From Belliella kenyensis (GTDB lineage: Bacteria; Bacteroidota; Bacteroidia; Cytophagales; Cyclobacteriaceae): a stretch of 64,000 bases of DNA. Shown piece by piece: positions 51,753-60,859 of this stretch. The DNA lies in contig NZ_JAKZGR010000016.1 in assembly GCF_022549675.1 (NCBI RefSeq), positions 1-64,000 on the forward strand, in the 5' to 3' direction. The translations under genes and the position numbers were made by a program. The notes under the pieces were generated by a model that worked only from the letters and a program-made list of their open reading frames with translations, was not told the DNA's origin and made no database searches. Numbering within the stretch: position 1 is the stretch's first letter; each line of letters starts with the position of its first letter.

Positions 51753-52907
51753 ATGGAAAAGCGATATGATTATATCATCGCAGGCGCAGGACTAGCAGGT
51801 CTTAGTTTGTTAGATGGGCTTTTGAAAAGTGAAAAATTGAGAAATAAAAGAATATTGGTTTTGGAAAAGAGCTCCAAAAGTCAAAATGATCGTACATGGT
51901 GTTTTTGGGAAATGCAACCTGGGCCATTCGAACATCTGGTGGTCAAATCTTGGAAAAATCTCCGATTCTTGTCTCCTTCGGTAAATAAGACTTTTCAAAT
52001 GAAGGAATATAGCTATAAGATGATTCAGTCGGGAGATTTTTATAGTTATGTTCGTCAGCTAGCCACTTCTTATGAAAATGTAACATTCTTAGACACCAAC
52101 ATCTTGTCTATCAAAGAACATGAAGGAGAACCAATAGTACACACTGATCATGGTGTATTTTATGCCTCATATATATTCAATTCGACGGGTTTGTTTTTCC
52201 CACCTATGTCGGAAGAAAATACGATTTTACAACATTTCATGGGATGGTTTATACAAACTGATAAGCCTGCATTTGATAAGGAGGTAGGTACTCTTATGGA
52301 TTTCACCCTCTCCCAACATCATGGTACTACATTCATGTATGTCTTGCCTACTTCTGATAGGGAAGCTCTCGTGGAATATACCTTGTTTTCTAAAAAGGAG
52401 CTAGACAAAAATGCTTATGAGGAAGCACTTGAAGCCTATATCGAAGAGAACATTGGTCTGAAATCCCCTAAGATAATCCATAAGGAATATGGCGTGATTC
52501 CCATGTCAATTGCAAAATTTCCAACTACTATAGGACCTCGACGACGCATTATAAATATTGGAACAGCAGGAGGCCATACCAAAGCAAGTTCAGGATATAC
52601 CTTCCAATTTGTACAAGCTAAAATTCAACGTATGTTGGGTCAGCTAGAAAAAGGTAACTCTCCAGTAATAATACCTAGCCTGAGAGAAAAAATGTTCGAA
52701 TGGTATGATAGGGTGCTGGTAGATGTTTTATTACAAGAAAAGGTAAGTGGAGAATTCTTGTTTTCAAGTCTTTTCCAAAAAAATGATCCAGAGCGAATTT
52801 TGGCCTTTCTAGCAAACCAGAGTGGCTTCTGGGAAGAGTTCAAAATCCGAGATAGTGTTCCTTTTTGGCCATTCTTTACTTCTGGCATGAAGCATTTAAT
52901 CAAATAG
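51753..52907 (+). CDS. crtY: Lycopene beta-cyclase (CrtY type)
   Basis: 384 residues. FAD-dependent cyclase forming beta-ionone rings of carotenoids. Motifs: dinucleotide-binding YDYIIAGAGLAGLSLLDGLL (N-terminus), NDRTWCFWE, YIFNSTG, HFMGWFIQT, GVIPM and IGTAGGHTKASSGYTF. Other carotenoid genes (crtB, crtI) are not in the window. A pigment based on beta-carotene-type rings is predicted. Confidence 0.93.
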   Translation: MEKRYDYIIAGAGLAGLSLLDGLLKSEKLRNKRILVLEKSSKSQNDRTWCFWEMQPGPFEHLVVKSWKNLRFLSPSVNKTFQMKEYSYKMIQSGDFYSYVRQLATSYENVTFLDTNILSIKEHEGEPIVHTDHGVFYASYIFNSTGLFFPPMSEENTILQHFMGWFIQTDKPAFDKEVGTLMDFTLSQHHGTTFMYVLPTSDREALVEYTLFSKKELDKNAYEEALEAYIEENIGLKSPKIIHKEYGVIPMSIAKFPTTIGPRRRIINIGTAGGHTKASSGYTFQFVQAKIQRMLGQLEKGNSPVIIPSLREKMFEWYDRVLVDVLLQEKVSGEFLFSSLFQKNDPERILAFLANQSGFWEEFKIRDSVPFWPFFTSGMKHLIK

Positions 52908-53057
52908 CCACCCACAGCTTCATTTTATCCTTTTGAATATCAAAACGATAGCACCAAATTCATGAATATGCTATTAATTTTTCTCTATAGACATGGTGTT
53001 CCTTCTATTATTTTTTATACCTTATTGGAAGCTAACAACCACTAAAAACATCTACCT

Positions 53058-54404
53058 ATGCCAAGAGCCAAATCCAATAAAGAACGAAAAATCTTTGTGC
53101 TGGATACATCGGTCATCCTTTATGCGCACAACAGCATCATGAACTTTGCAGAACATGATGTGGTCATCCCGATTACCGTATTGGAAGAGCTCGATCAGTT
53201 CAAAAAAGGAAATGACACCAAGAACTTCGAAGCAAGAGAGTTTATCCGAATTTTGGACAACCTATCAAAAGATAACATGATCCATAATTGGACTCCTTTG
53301 AATGGGAAAACTAAGGGAAACTTTAGGGTACTGATGAACCCTGACAATACACTCAATGCCAACGAGATATTTGGGGAAGAAAAAAATGATCATAAAATAC
53401 TTAATGCCGCACTTTACTTAAAACAAACTGAGAAAGGAAGAAAAGTCATCCTTGTCAGCAAGGATATCAACCTTCGATTAAAAGCAAAATCTCTTGACAT
53501 CTTTGCGGAAGATTATGAAACAGGGAAAATCAAGAATATTGATGAACTAGAAAACACTGGTAAATTTATCATTGACGATATTGCTCCAGAGATTATCAAT
53601 GATTTCTATGAGCATAGAACAATGGATGCCAAGAAAATTTTCGGAAGAAAAAAGGTGAAATCTAATGGATACTATATTCTGAAAAGTGAAAAAAACTCCG
53701 TCTTGGCATATTTCAGTGCTGAGGAGAATACAATGGAAAGAGTAGATAAGCAGCTTTTTTATAATATCAAACCTAAAAATGCTGAACAAACCTTTGCCAT
53801 GCATGCAATACTTAATCCGAGAGTAAAGCTGGTGACTATACAAGGTGTAGCAGGCACAGGCAAGACTCTTCTAGCGCTGGCAGGTGCTCTGGAGCAGCGT
53901 AGAGACTTCAAGCAGGTCTATCTGGCAAGACCCATCGTTCCATTGAGCAACAAAGACATAGGCTACTTGCCAGGAGACATCAAATCTAAGCTCAATCCAT
54001 ACATGGAACCCCTATGGGACAACTTGAAATTTATCCAAAATCAATTCAAAGAAACAGACAAAGAATATCAAAAAATCACTGAACTAGTCAACCAAGAAAA
54101 ACTTGTAATTCAACCACTAGCCTATATCAGAGGAAGATCTCTTTCCAATATATTCTTCATAGTAGATGAAGCTCAGAACCTGACACCTCATGAAGTGAAG
54201 ACTATCATCACTAGAGCTGGAGAGAATACTAAGATCATATTCACTGGAGATGTATACCAAATAGACACTCCCTACCTAGATTCGCAAAGTAATGGACTTT
54301 CTTACCTTATCGATAGGGTAAAAGATCACCCACTATATGCTCATATCAAACTTGAAAAGGGAGAACGTTCTGAATTGGCAAACCTCGCCAATGAGCTACT
54401 CTGA
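53058..54404 (+). CDS. PhoH family protein with N-terminal PIN domain (PhoH2)
   Basis: 448 residues. The PIN nuclease domain (about 10-150) has KIFVLDTSVILYAH, LEELDQFKKG and VSKDINLRLKAK. The PhoH ATPase (about 235-445) has Walker A GVAGTGKTLLALAGAL and Walker B IFFIVDEAQNLTPHEVKTIITR. PIN-PhoH fusions are reported as helicase/RNases. A strong terminator follows. Confidence 0.95.
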   Translation: MPRAKSNKERKIFVLDTSVILYAHNSIMNFAEHDVVIPITVLEELDQFKKGNDTKNFEAREFIRILDNLSKDNMIHNWTPLNGKTKGNFRVLMNPDNTLNANEIFGEEKNDHKILNAALYLKQTEKGRKVILVSKDINLRLKAKSLDIFAEDYETGKIKNIDELENTGKFIIDDIAPEIINDFYEHRTMDAKKIFGRKKVKSNGYYILKSEKNSVLAYFSAEENTMERVDKQLFYNIKPKNAEQTFAMHAILNPRVKLVTIQGVAGTGKTLLALAGALEQRRDFKQVYLARPIVPLSNKDIGYLPGDIKSKLNPYMEPLWDNLKFIQNQFKETDKEYQKITELVNQEKLVIQPLAYIRGRSLSNIFFIVDEAQNLTPHEVKTIITRAGENTKIIFTGDVYQIDTPYLDSQSNGLSYLIDRVKDHPLYAHIKLEKGERSELANLANELL

Positions 54405-54431
54405 TCTCTGAGACACACTTTATTTGATATT

Positions 54432-54470
54432 AAAAATAGCCTAGCGATGCATTCGCTAGGCTATTTTTTT
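54432..54470 (+). terminator. Rho-independent terminator after phoH
   Basis: A perfect 16-bp stem (AAAAATAGCCTAGCGA / TCGCTAGGCTATTTTT), 5-nt loop TGCAT, followed by a T run. It starts about 28 bp after the stop. Confidence 0.93.
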
Positions 54471-54687
54471 TGAGATTCGCGCAACTCATTTTTTCGAAAT
54501 ATTCTATCGAAATATGTATCAAATTGAAAACATACTTGTTCGATTACGTACACTATAGCAGGTCAGAAATCAATTTTATGTTCTGATTTTCAACGATTTA
54601 ACTTTTTTGGATCAGGTTTTGGCATATCCCTATTGTCGATAAGACATAAAGTGACACAGGATATAAAAAAGCAAAAAACAAAAAAAT
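54471..54687. other. Intergenic region, nothing identified
   Basis: A+T-rich leader of the small secreted protein gene. TTTTTTGGATCAGGTTTTGG near 54602-54621 may contain -33-like TTTG, but no clear -7 partner was chosen. Confidence 0.4.
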
Positions 54688-55038
54688 ATGAAAACTTCCA
54701 TCTTAACTCAGAAAAACGTATGTGCCTTCATAGGCTTAGTAATGGCAATCATGATCGTGTGGAGTGCAAATGCTCAAGCCTCAACATTGAAAAATGATTC
54801 AACTACAGAAAAAACTGCATTGACGCCAAAGTCAAATGCTCCCGAATCATCGAATCTTGTCCTTGAATTACCATCCTTGAAAGAAGAGCCTACAGCAGTG
54901 CTGATCAATAAATATGGCGATGTAGTTGCGGAATTCTACGGAGAGATGGAAGAGATCAAAGTAAAATTCAGTGGTCTTTTTGAAAAATGTGATTACATCA
55001 CCAAATCAGGCAAGCAATCATTTTACTTGAAAAGCTAA
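54688..55038 (+). CDS. Small secreted protein of unknown function
   Basis: 116 residues. Signal peptide (about 1-32, VCAFIGLVMAIMIVWSANAQAS), a Ser/Thr/Lys-rich linker, then about 55 residues (LVLELPSLKEEPTAVLINKY ... DYITKSGKQSFYLKS) that resemble the short secreted proteins common in Cytophagales. Function unknown. It has its own terminator. Confidence 0.75.
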   Translation: MKTSILTQKNVCAFIGLVMAIMIVWSANAQASTLKNDSTTEKTALTPKSNAPESSNLVLELPSLKEEPTAVLINKYGDVVAEFYGEMEEIKVKFSGLFEKCDYITKSGKQSFYLKS

Positions 55039-55067
55039 GACATATAAGAATTGTTTGGTTTAACGAT

Positions 55068-55100
55068 AAAAAAGAAGGTGAGCGATGCTCACCTTTTTTT
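55068..55100 (+). terminator. Bidirectional terminator
   Basis: Stem AAGGTGAGC / GCTCACCTT (55075-55083 and 55087-55095), loop GAT, with A-rich and T-rich flanks. It lies between two convergent genes and can serve both. Confidence 0.88.
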
Positions 55101-55115
55101 TAAATATCTCCACAA

Positions 55116-55871
55116 TTAACTTTCTGTAATAGTGTTCAACTTGGCTAAAAAGCTATTATAATATTGTCTACCCACTTGGACTACTGCACCTGTCTCCAAA
55201 GATATTTCTTTGGTGTTGAAACTTTCGATTTGACCTAATTGGACGATAAAAGACTTCTGAACTCTCAAGAAAAGATGAGCAGGCAATTTTTCTTCCATAT
55301 CTTTCATTGATTTTCTGATGGTATAGTTTCTATGTCTTGTATATATCGTGACCATGTTACCATTTGCTTCTACATAAAAAATATCCGTATAAGGCACTTT
55401 TTCATACGAATTATCAGCTTTGATATATACAGCATCAGTTACCAAATAAGGGCTTTCATCTTTTGATTTTACGATAGCTGCATCTGAGATAGGGTTTACT
55501 CTTTTGTTGTAAAGAACAATCTCGACGATGGCATGAATATCATTTGTATTGAAAGGCTTTACGATAAATCCAGCTGGATTGATTCTTTTGGCTCTTTCGA
55601 TGATCGTAGGATCAGAGTAAGAAGTAACGAATACTAGCGGGGCGTCTACCATCTGTCTAAGGATCTCACCTAGCTCTATACCGTCTTTATCTCCCTTTAG
55701 CTTGATGTCCATGAAGATCATATCAGGTCTATATTTCTTGATGATCTTGATGGCTTGATTAGCTGAATTAGCTATATCAATATTGACATAGCCAAGCAAT
55801 TCAAGGATTTCTTCAATATTCTCTGCGATATTTACATCGTCTTCGACGACTAGTATTCTTTCCTCTTTCAT
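55116..55871 (-). CDS. LytTR family response regulator
   Basis: 251 residues. Receiver domain (1-125) with D55 in IFMDIKLKGDKDG, switch T in VTSYSD and K in FIVKPFN. A LytTR DNA-binding domain follows (about 150-250, YIKADNSYEKVPYTDIFYVEANGNMV, LFLRVQKSFIVQLGQIESF). It has no adjacent kinase, as the next regulator-kinase pair is a separate unit 140 bp upstream. The receiver resembles those of cyclase/PAS kinases (KGDKDGIELG). Confidence 0.93.
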   Translation of the reverse strand: MKEERILVVEDDVNIAENIEEILELLGYVNIDIANSANQAIKIIKKYRPDMIFMDIKLKGDKDGIELGEILRQMVDAPLVFVTSYSDPTIIERAKRINPAGFIVKPFNTNDIHAIVEIVLYNKRVNPISDAAIVKSKDESPYLVTDAVYIKADNSYEKVPYTDIFYVEANGNMVTIYTRHRNYTIRKSMKDMEEKLPAHLFLRVQKSFIVQLGQIESFNTKEISLETGAVVQVGRQYYNSFLAKLNTITES

Positions 55872-56012
55872 AGATGTCTAAGGCAAACTTGGAGTGATTA
55901 ATGGGAACAAATCAATTTTTCTGTATACAAAATTAATTAATTCTATATACAAAATCTAAATTTACTAATCAATAGTTTGCTTTTTTACTAAAATATATCA
56001 ACAAACTTTCGA

Positions 56013-56750
56013 TTAAAGGCTCATCATGTCCTTAAATCTCGCAGCTTGTCGCCTACTTACCTCTATTCTATCTCCTCCTTTTAGTGTCACTACCAAGCCT
56101 CCATTGAACCAAGGCTCTATGGCCTCTACCCAGCCAAGATTAATGATATGCTTACGGCTAGCTCTAAAAAATGACTTTTCATCCAACTTCTCATCTAGTG
56201 CATTGAGCGATTTGTGAATCATCGGCTTATTGTTATCGAAGTAGACTTTGATATAATTTCCATCTGATTCGAAAAGTCTTACATTCTCCAATTTCACAAA
56301 CCAGCACCTGTCGCCATCTTTGACGAATACTTGATCATTGAGGGTAAGTTTTTTTTCTGTAGTGTCCTTGTCATCAGAGCTTGATCTTTTCTCTTGCTCT
56401 TGAATCTTTTTCTGCAATCTCTCAAGTGCTTCACCAAGCCTCTTCGGCTCTATAGGCTTGAGAAGATAGTCAAGTGCATTTACTTGAAAAGCCTTTAGGG
56501 CATATTCATCATAAGCTGTAGTGAAGATTACATGTGGGACATTATCTAATTCTTCTAGCAAATCAAACCCTGTTTTTTCGGGCATTTGGATATCCAAAAA
56601 TACCACATCTGGTAGGAGGTTATCAATTTTTTCTTTTGCATCATCTACATTATTTGCTTCTCCCACGATTTCTACATTATCGTATTGGGATAGCAAATTG
56701 ATCAGCTCCTTTCTTGCTAATCGTTCATCGTCTATAACAAGTGCTCGCAT
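56013..56750 (-). CDS. LytTR family response regulator (partner of the LytS-type kinase)
   Basis: 245 residues. Receiver with D53 in VVFLDIQMPEKTGFDLLE, T in IFTTAYDEYAL, and K in LLKPIEP. LytTR domain (about 140-245, VFVKDGDRCWFVKLENVRLFESDGNY, FFRASRKHIINLGWVEAIE). Its start is 12 bp after the kinase stop. This AlgR/LytR type is widespread in Bacteroidota. Confidence 0.95.
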   Translation of the reverse strand: MRALVIDDERLARKELINLLSQYDNVEIVGEANNVDDAKEKIDNLLPDVVFLDIQMPEKTGFDLLEELDNVPHVIFTTAYDEYALKAFQVNALDYLLKPIEPKRLGEALERLQKKIQEQEKRSSSDDKDTTEKKLTLNDQVFVKDGDRCWFVKLENVRLFESDGNYIKVYFDNNKPMIHKSLNALDEKLDEKSFFRASRKHIINLGWVEAIEPWFNGGLVVTLKGGDRIEVSRRQAARFKDMMSL

Positions 56751-56762
56751 TACTTTGAAATT

Positions 56763-57827
56763 TTAACCTAATGTAAGGCTTTGTTTTGGAATTTTTATTT
56801 CGGTGATAACAAAATCATCTCCTGAATTGAATATTTTGAAGGATGACCTGCTTCCATAAATCAATTTTAATCTTTGGATTGTATTGGATATACCATTGCC
56901 TTCACCATTTCTCTTTTTTGTATATGATTGGCTCTTAAGTTGTCCGCTGTTTTTCACCTGTATATACAAGTCATCAGTCAACCCTTCATAGCATTTCACA
57001 ATGATCAGCCCTCCCTTGACACGATTTGATATCCCATGCTTGATGGCATTCTCTACGATAGTCTGTAGCATCATAGGTGGTATCCTGTAGCTGTATGCCT
57101 CCGGCTCTATATCATATTGTACCTTAAGCCGTTCTTCAAACCGAATCATCTCCAGGTTAAGGTAGTCTTTTACTGTATTGATTTCCTTTTCAAAATCAAT
57201 CACCCTTTTCTTATCCATCATCAGTGAGAATCTCAAGATATTAGATAATTGAGTTATGGCAGATTTTGCTTTATTAGGGTCTTCGTCTATCAAGGCTCGC
57301 ACACTGTTGAGCGCATTAAATATAAAGTGAGGGTTGAGCTGAGATTTGAGGTGATTGAGTTGAATTTCGTTGATCTTGGCCTCATACTTCAAAGATTGAT
57401 TATAATTGTCCAAAAAGTGAAATATAAAATACAACATGGTCCAAAGTGCATAAAACAAAAAGCTAACGAAGACATTCGCCGCCAAAACCAAAGGACTCAA
57501 ATCTTCATCTAGAATGAGGATATCATAGGCAAGATTGATGAGAATTTGGGCTATGGTATTAGACAATCCCAGAACGAGCAAAGCTACGAATGTATTCCAA
57601 AGAAGCTGATTGAAACTCCTATTGAACCAATGATACTTTTTGATCACATACCTCAATGTGTGGGTAGAAATGAAATAATACAACGCCAAAGAAAAGTATG
57701 CACCGACTTGCACGGAAGAAATTCCTCTTCCTAAAGACACAAAAAATAGGTTGATCAGCGCAAAGCCTGTCCAACCCAGTAATTGCAATATCCAATATAA
57801 CTTGATTCTATTCATTGTATAGTCCAA
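56763..57827 (-). CDS. LytS/YehU-type sensor histidine kinase
   Basis: 354 residues. Four N-terminal membrane helices (about 8-30, 38-58, 72-100, 113-140), then a His_kinase domain with LKSQLNPHFIFNALNSVRALI (phospho-acceptor His in NPHFIFN). The ATPase reads PPMMLQTIVENAIKHGI and a C-terminal GEGNGISNTIQRLKLIYG. No separate input domain is present, so the signal must be sensed in the membrane part. It is in an operon with the LytTR regulator. Confidence 0.95.
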   Translation of the reverse strand: MDYTMNRIKLYWILQLLGWTGFALINLFFVSLGRGISSVQVGAYFSLALYYFISTHTLRYVIKKYHWFNRSFNQLLWNTFVALLVLGLSNTIAQILINLAYDILILDEDLSPLVLAANVFVSFLFYALWTMLYFIFHFLDNYNQSLKYEAKINEIQLNHLKSQLNPHFIFNALNSVRALIDEDPNKAKSAITQLSNILRFSLMMDKKRVIDFEKEINTVKDYLNLEMIRFEERLKVQYDIEPEAYSYRIPPMMLQTIVENAIKHGISNRVKGGLIIVKCYEGLTDDLYIQVKNSGQLKSQSYTKKRNGEGNGISNTIQRLKLIYGSRSSFKIFNSGDDFVITEIKIPKQSLTLG

Positions 57828-57895
57828 AGATAATCAACTCACTAAAAGCTTGACCAGCTAATATGCCAAATGGCATAAAGCTTCCATTAAAAGCT

Positions 57896-60730
57896 TCATG
57901 CTTGTTTTAGCTCCTCTTTCAAGAATTTGGCTGTAAAACTGCTCTTATTTTTGGCTACTTGCTCAGGCGTACCTTCAGCGATGATTTGACCTCCTTTGTC
58001 CCCCCCCTCGGGTCCTAGATCTATGATATGGTCTGCTACTTTTATGATGTCCAAGTTATGCTCTATGATCAACACCGTGTTCCCTTTATCAACAAGTCTT
58101 TGAAGAACCTGCATCAAAAGGTCAATGTCTTGAAAATGCAACCCTGTGCTCGGTTCATCTAGAATATAGAAGGTCTTTCCTGTGTCCTTTTTTGAAAGCT
58201 CCGTAGCTAATTTTACCCGCTGCGCTTCACCTCCAGAGAGCGTGGTAGCATGCTGACCCAAGGTAATGTATCCAAGACCTACTTCATTGAGCGTTTGGAT
58301 TTTTCTTAAAATTTTCGGTTGAAACTCAAAAAACGCTACAGCTTGTTCCACTGTCATATCTAATACATCAGAAATAGACTTACCCTTGAATCTTACTTCC
58401 AGCGTCTCCCTATTATATCTTTTTCCTTTGCATGTCTCACATGGCACATGTACATCTGGTAGAAAATCCATTTCGACCAATTTCATTCCAGCACCTTCAC
58501 AATCCTCACACCTTCCTCCTTTTACATTGAAGCTGAATCTTCCTGGTTTATAGCCCCTAATTTTAGCTTCTGGCAATTCCGTAAAGAGGGCTCTGATATC
58601 TGTAAATACTCCTGTGTAAGTGGCAGGGTTCGACCTTGGAGTCCTTCCTATAGGTGATTGATCTACTTCTATTACTTTGTCCAAGTGCTCCAACCCATCG
58701 ATGCGTGTGTGAGCAAGTGGTTCCCGCTTTGAATTGTAAAAATGAGAATTGAGTAGAGGAAATAGCGTTTCATGAATCAATGAGCTTTTTCCTGAACCTG
58801 ACACCCCTGTCACGCAAATCATTTTGCCTAGAGGAAGATGAAGGTTCACATTTTTGAGATTGTGCCCAGATGCACCTAATAGGCTCAAAGTCTGTCCATT
58901 TCCAGCTCTTCTTTTCTCTGGTATTTGAATCTTCAGTTCATTTGCCAAGTACTTGGCTGTAATGCTCTTTTGATTGAGAAACTCTTGCGGGTTACCAGCA
59001 GCTACGATTTGTCCTCCATGTCTACCTGCACCTGGACCGATATCCACCACAAAGTCCGCCTCTAGCATCATGTCCTTATCATGCTCAACTACAATTACAG
59101 AATTTCCCAAATCTCTCAAATCTTGTAAGGCTTTGATCAGTTTGACATTGTCCCTCTGATGAAGTCCAATGCTGGGCTCATCCAAGATGTAGAGTACTCC
59201 TACTAGCTGAGTACCTATCTGTGTGGCTAGCCTGATTCGCTGTGCTTCGCCTCCAGAAAGAGAGCGAAGCGGTCTATTGAGTGATAGGTAATCAAGACCT
59301 ATATCGAGAAGAAATCCTATTCTTTTTTTGATTTCTTTGAGTACTTCTTTGCCTATAAGTAGCTGACGATCTGACATCTTTTCTTCTATTTTGTCAAACC
59401 AATCTCCAAGAGTGGCTATATCCATCACTGCCAATTCGCCTATATGCTTCTCGGCAATTTTGAAATGAAGTGCTTCCTTTTTCAATCTAAATCCCTCACA
59501 ATCTGGACATACCTTGGATGTAGTAAAGTCACTCACCCATTGTTGAATTTTGTCTGAGCTTCCTTCTTGCTGCTTTGTTAGGAAGTTGATAATTCCTTCA
59601 AATGTTGTCGTCCATTTGGTACCAGGATATTTTACTGAATCTACCTCTACTTCCTGTTTGTCCCCATACAAAAGTACATTGACTACTTCCTTTGGCAGCT
59701 TTTCAATAGGTGTGGTGATGCTACACTTATATACCTTTAATATGGCATCGATCTTTTTGAAGATCCAAATATCTCTGAACTCTCCCAGGGGAGCTATGCC
59801 ACCTCTGCTGATACTCAAGCTTGGATCGGGAATGATATTCTCCTGAGTGATCTCTTCTATCACACCTAAGCCATTGCAAGTCGGGCAGGCTCCGTAGGGA
59901 CTATTAAATGAAAAAGTATTGGGTGCAGGCTCATCATATGAAAGACCGGTGGTAGGGTCCATCAGGTATTTTGAAAAATGATGGATTTCTCCTGCCTCAT
60001 CCCTCAGCATCAAGATACCCTTACCGTGCTGAAGTGCTGTCTTGAGGGATTGAGTGATTCGGTACCTGTCGGATTCCTCTGCTACTATCCTATCGATTAC
60101 TATTTCTATATCGTGGATTTTGTACCTATCGACTTGCATCTTGGGTACCATATCCATCACCACACCATCCACACGAACTTTAGAAAATCCCATTTTGCGG
60201 ATTTGCTCAAAAAGCTCACGATAATGCCCTTTTCTTCCTTTGACTACAGGAGCAAGGATGAAGAGTTTCTTCCCTTGAAAATTGCTAAATAATTGCTCTA
60301 TGATCTGATCCTCTGTCTGCCTGATCATCTTATGACCAGAAAGATAAGAGTAAGCTTCACCAGCTCGGGCATACAACAACCTCATGAAGTCATAGATTTC
60401 TGTTACTGTGCCTACTGTAGAGCGTGGATTTTTGGATGTAGTCTTTTGCTCTATGGAAATCACAGGTGATAATCCATTGATTTTGTCTACATCCGGCCTT
60501 TCCATTCCTCCCAAAAATGACCTAGCATAGGCAGAAAAGCTTTCCATATACCTTCGTTGACCTTCGGCATAGATGGTATCGAATGCAAGAGAACTTTTAC
60601 CACTTCCGCTTAGACCTGTGATCACTACGAGCTTATTCCTTGGAATCTGAAGGTCTACATTCTTCAGATTGTGCTCTCTAGCACCATATATTTCTATATA
60701 TTCTTCTTTTTCAGTGATTTTTTCAGTCAT
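57896..60730 (-). CDS. uvrA: UvrABC system protein A
   Basis: 944 residues, the usual length. Damage recognition ATPase of nucleotide excision repair. Two ABC modules: Walker A GLSGSGKSS and GVSGSGKSS, signatures LRSLSGGEAQRIRLA and TLSGGEAQRVKLA, Walker B YILDEPSIGLHQRD and YILDEPSTGLHFQD. Zinc motifs CPTCNGLG/CPDCEGFRL and CEDCEGAGM/CETCKGKRY. Start at ATG 60730 (MTEKITEKEEYIEIYGARE). Confidence 0.98.
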   Translation of the reverse strand: MTEKITEKEEYIEIYGAREHNLKNVDLQIPRNKLVVITGLSGSGKSSLAFDTIYAEGQRRYMESFSAYARSFLGGMERPDVDKINGLSPVISIEQKTTSKNPRSTVGTVTEIYDFMRLLYARAGEAYSYLSGHKMIRQTEDQIIEQLFSNFQGKKLFILAPVVKGRKGHYRELFEQIRKMGFSKVRVDGVVMDMVPKMQVDRYKIHDIEIVIDRIVAEESDRYRITQSLKTALQHGKGILMLRDEAGEIHHFSKYLMDPTTGLSYDEPAPNTFSFNSPYGACPTCNGLGVIEEITQENIIPDPSLSISRGGIAPLGEFRDIWIFKKIDAILKVYKCSITTPIEKLPKEVVNVLLYGDKQEVEVDSVKYPGTKWTTTFEGIINFLTKQQEGSSDKIQQWVSDFTTSKVCPDCEGFRLKKEALHFKIAEKHIGELAVMDIATLGDWFDKIEEKMSDRQLLIGKEVLKEIKKRIGFLLDIGLDYLSLNRPLRSLSGGEAQRIRLATQIGTQLVGVLYILDEPSIGLHQRDNVKLIKALQDLRDLGNSVIVVEHDKDMMLEADFVVDIGPGAGRHGGQIVAAGNPQEFLNQKSITAKYLANELKIQIPEKRRAGNGQTLSLLGASGHNLKNVNLHLPLGKMICVTGVSGSGKSSLIHETLFPLLNSHFYNSKREPLAHTRIDGLEHLDKVIEVDQSPIGRTPRSNPATYTGVFTDIRALFTELPEAKIRGYKPGRFSFNVKGGRCEDCEGAGMKLVEMDFLPDVHVPCETCKGKRYNRETLEVRFKGKSISDVLDMTVEQAVAFFEFQPKILRKIQTLNEVGLGYITLGQHATTLSGGEAQRVKLATELSKKDTGKTFYILDEPSTGLHFQDIDLLMQVLQRLVDKGNTVLIIEHNLDIIKVADHIIDLGPEGGDKGGQIIAEGTPEQVAKNKSSFTAKFLKEELKQA

Positions 60731-60859
60731 GGAAGGGTAATCCTTTATATATCAAGCATGCAAAAATAGGGATTTAAATCTACTCATCCCAAAAGGAAGG
60801 GAAAGTGAACTTTATATTTTGAGGTGAAATCATTTTTGCAAATAAAGTCATCAGGTATC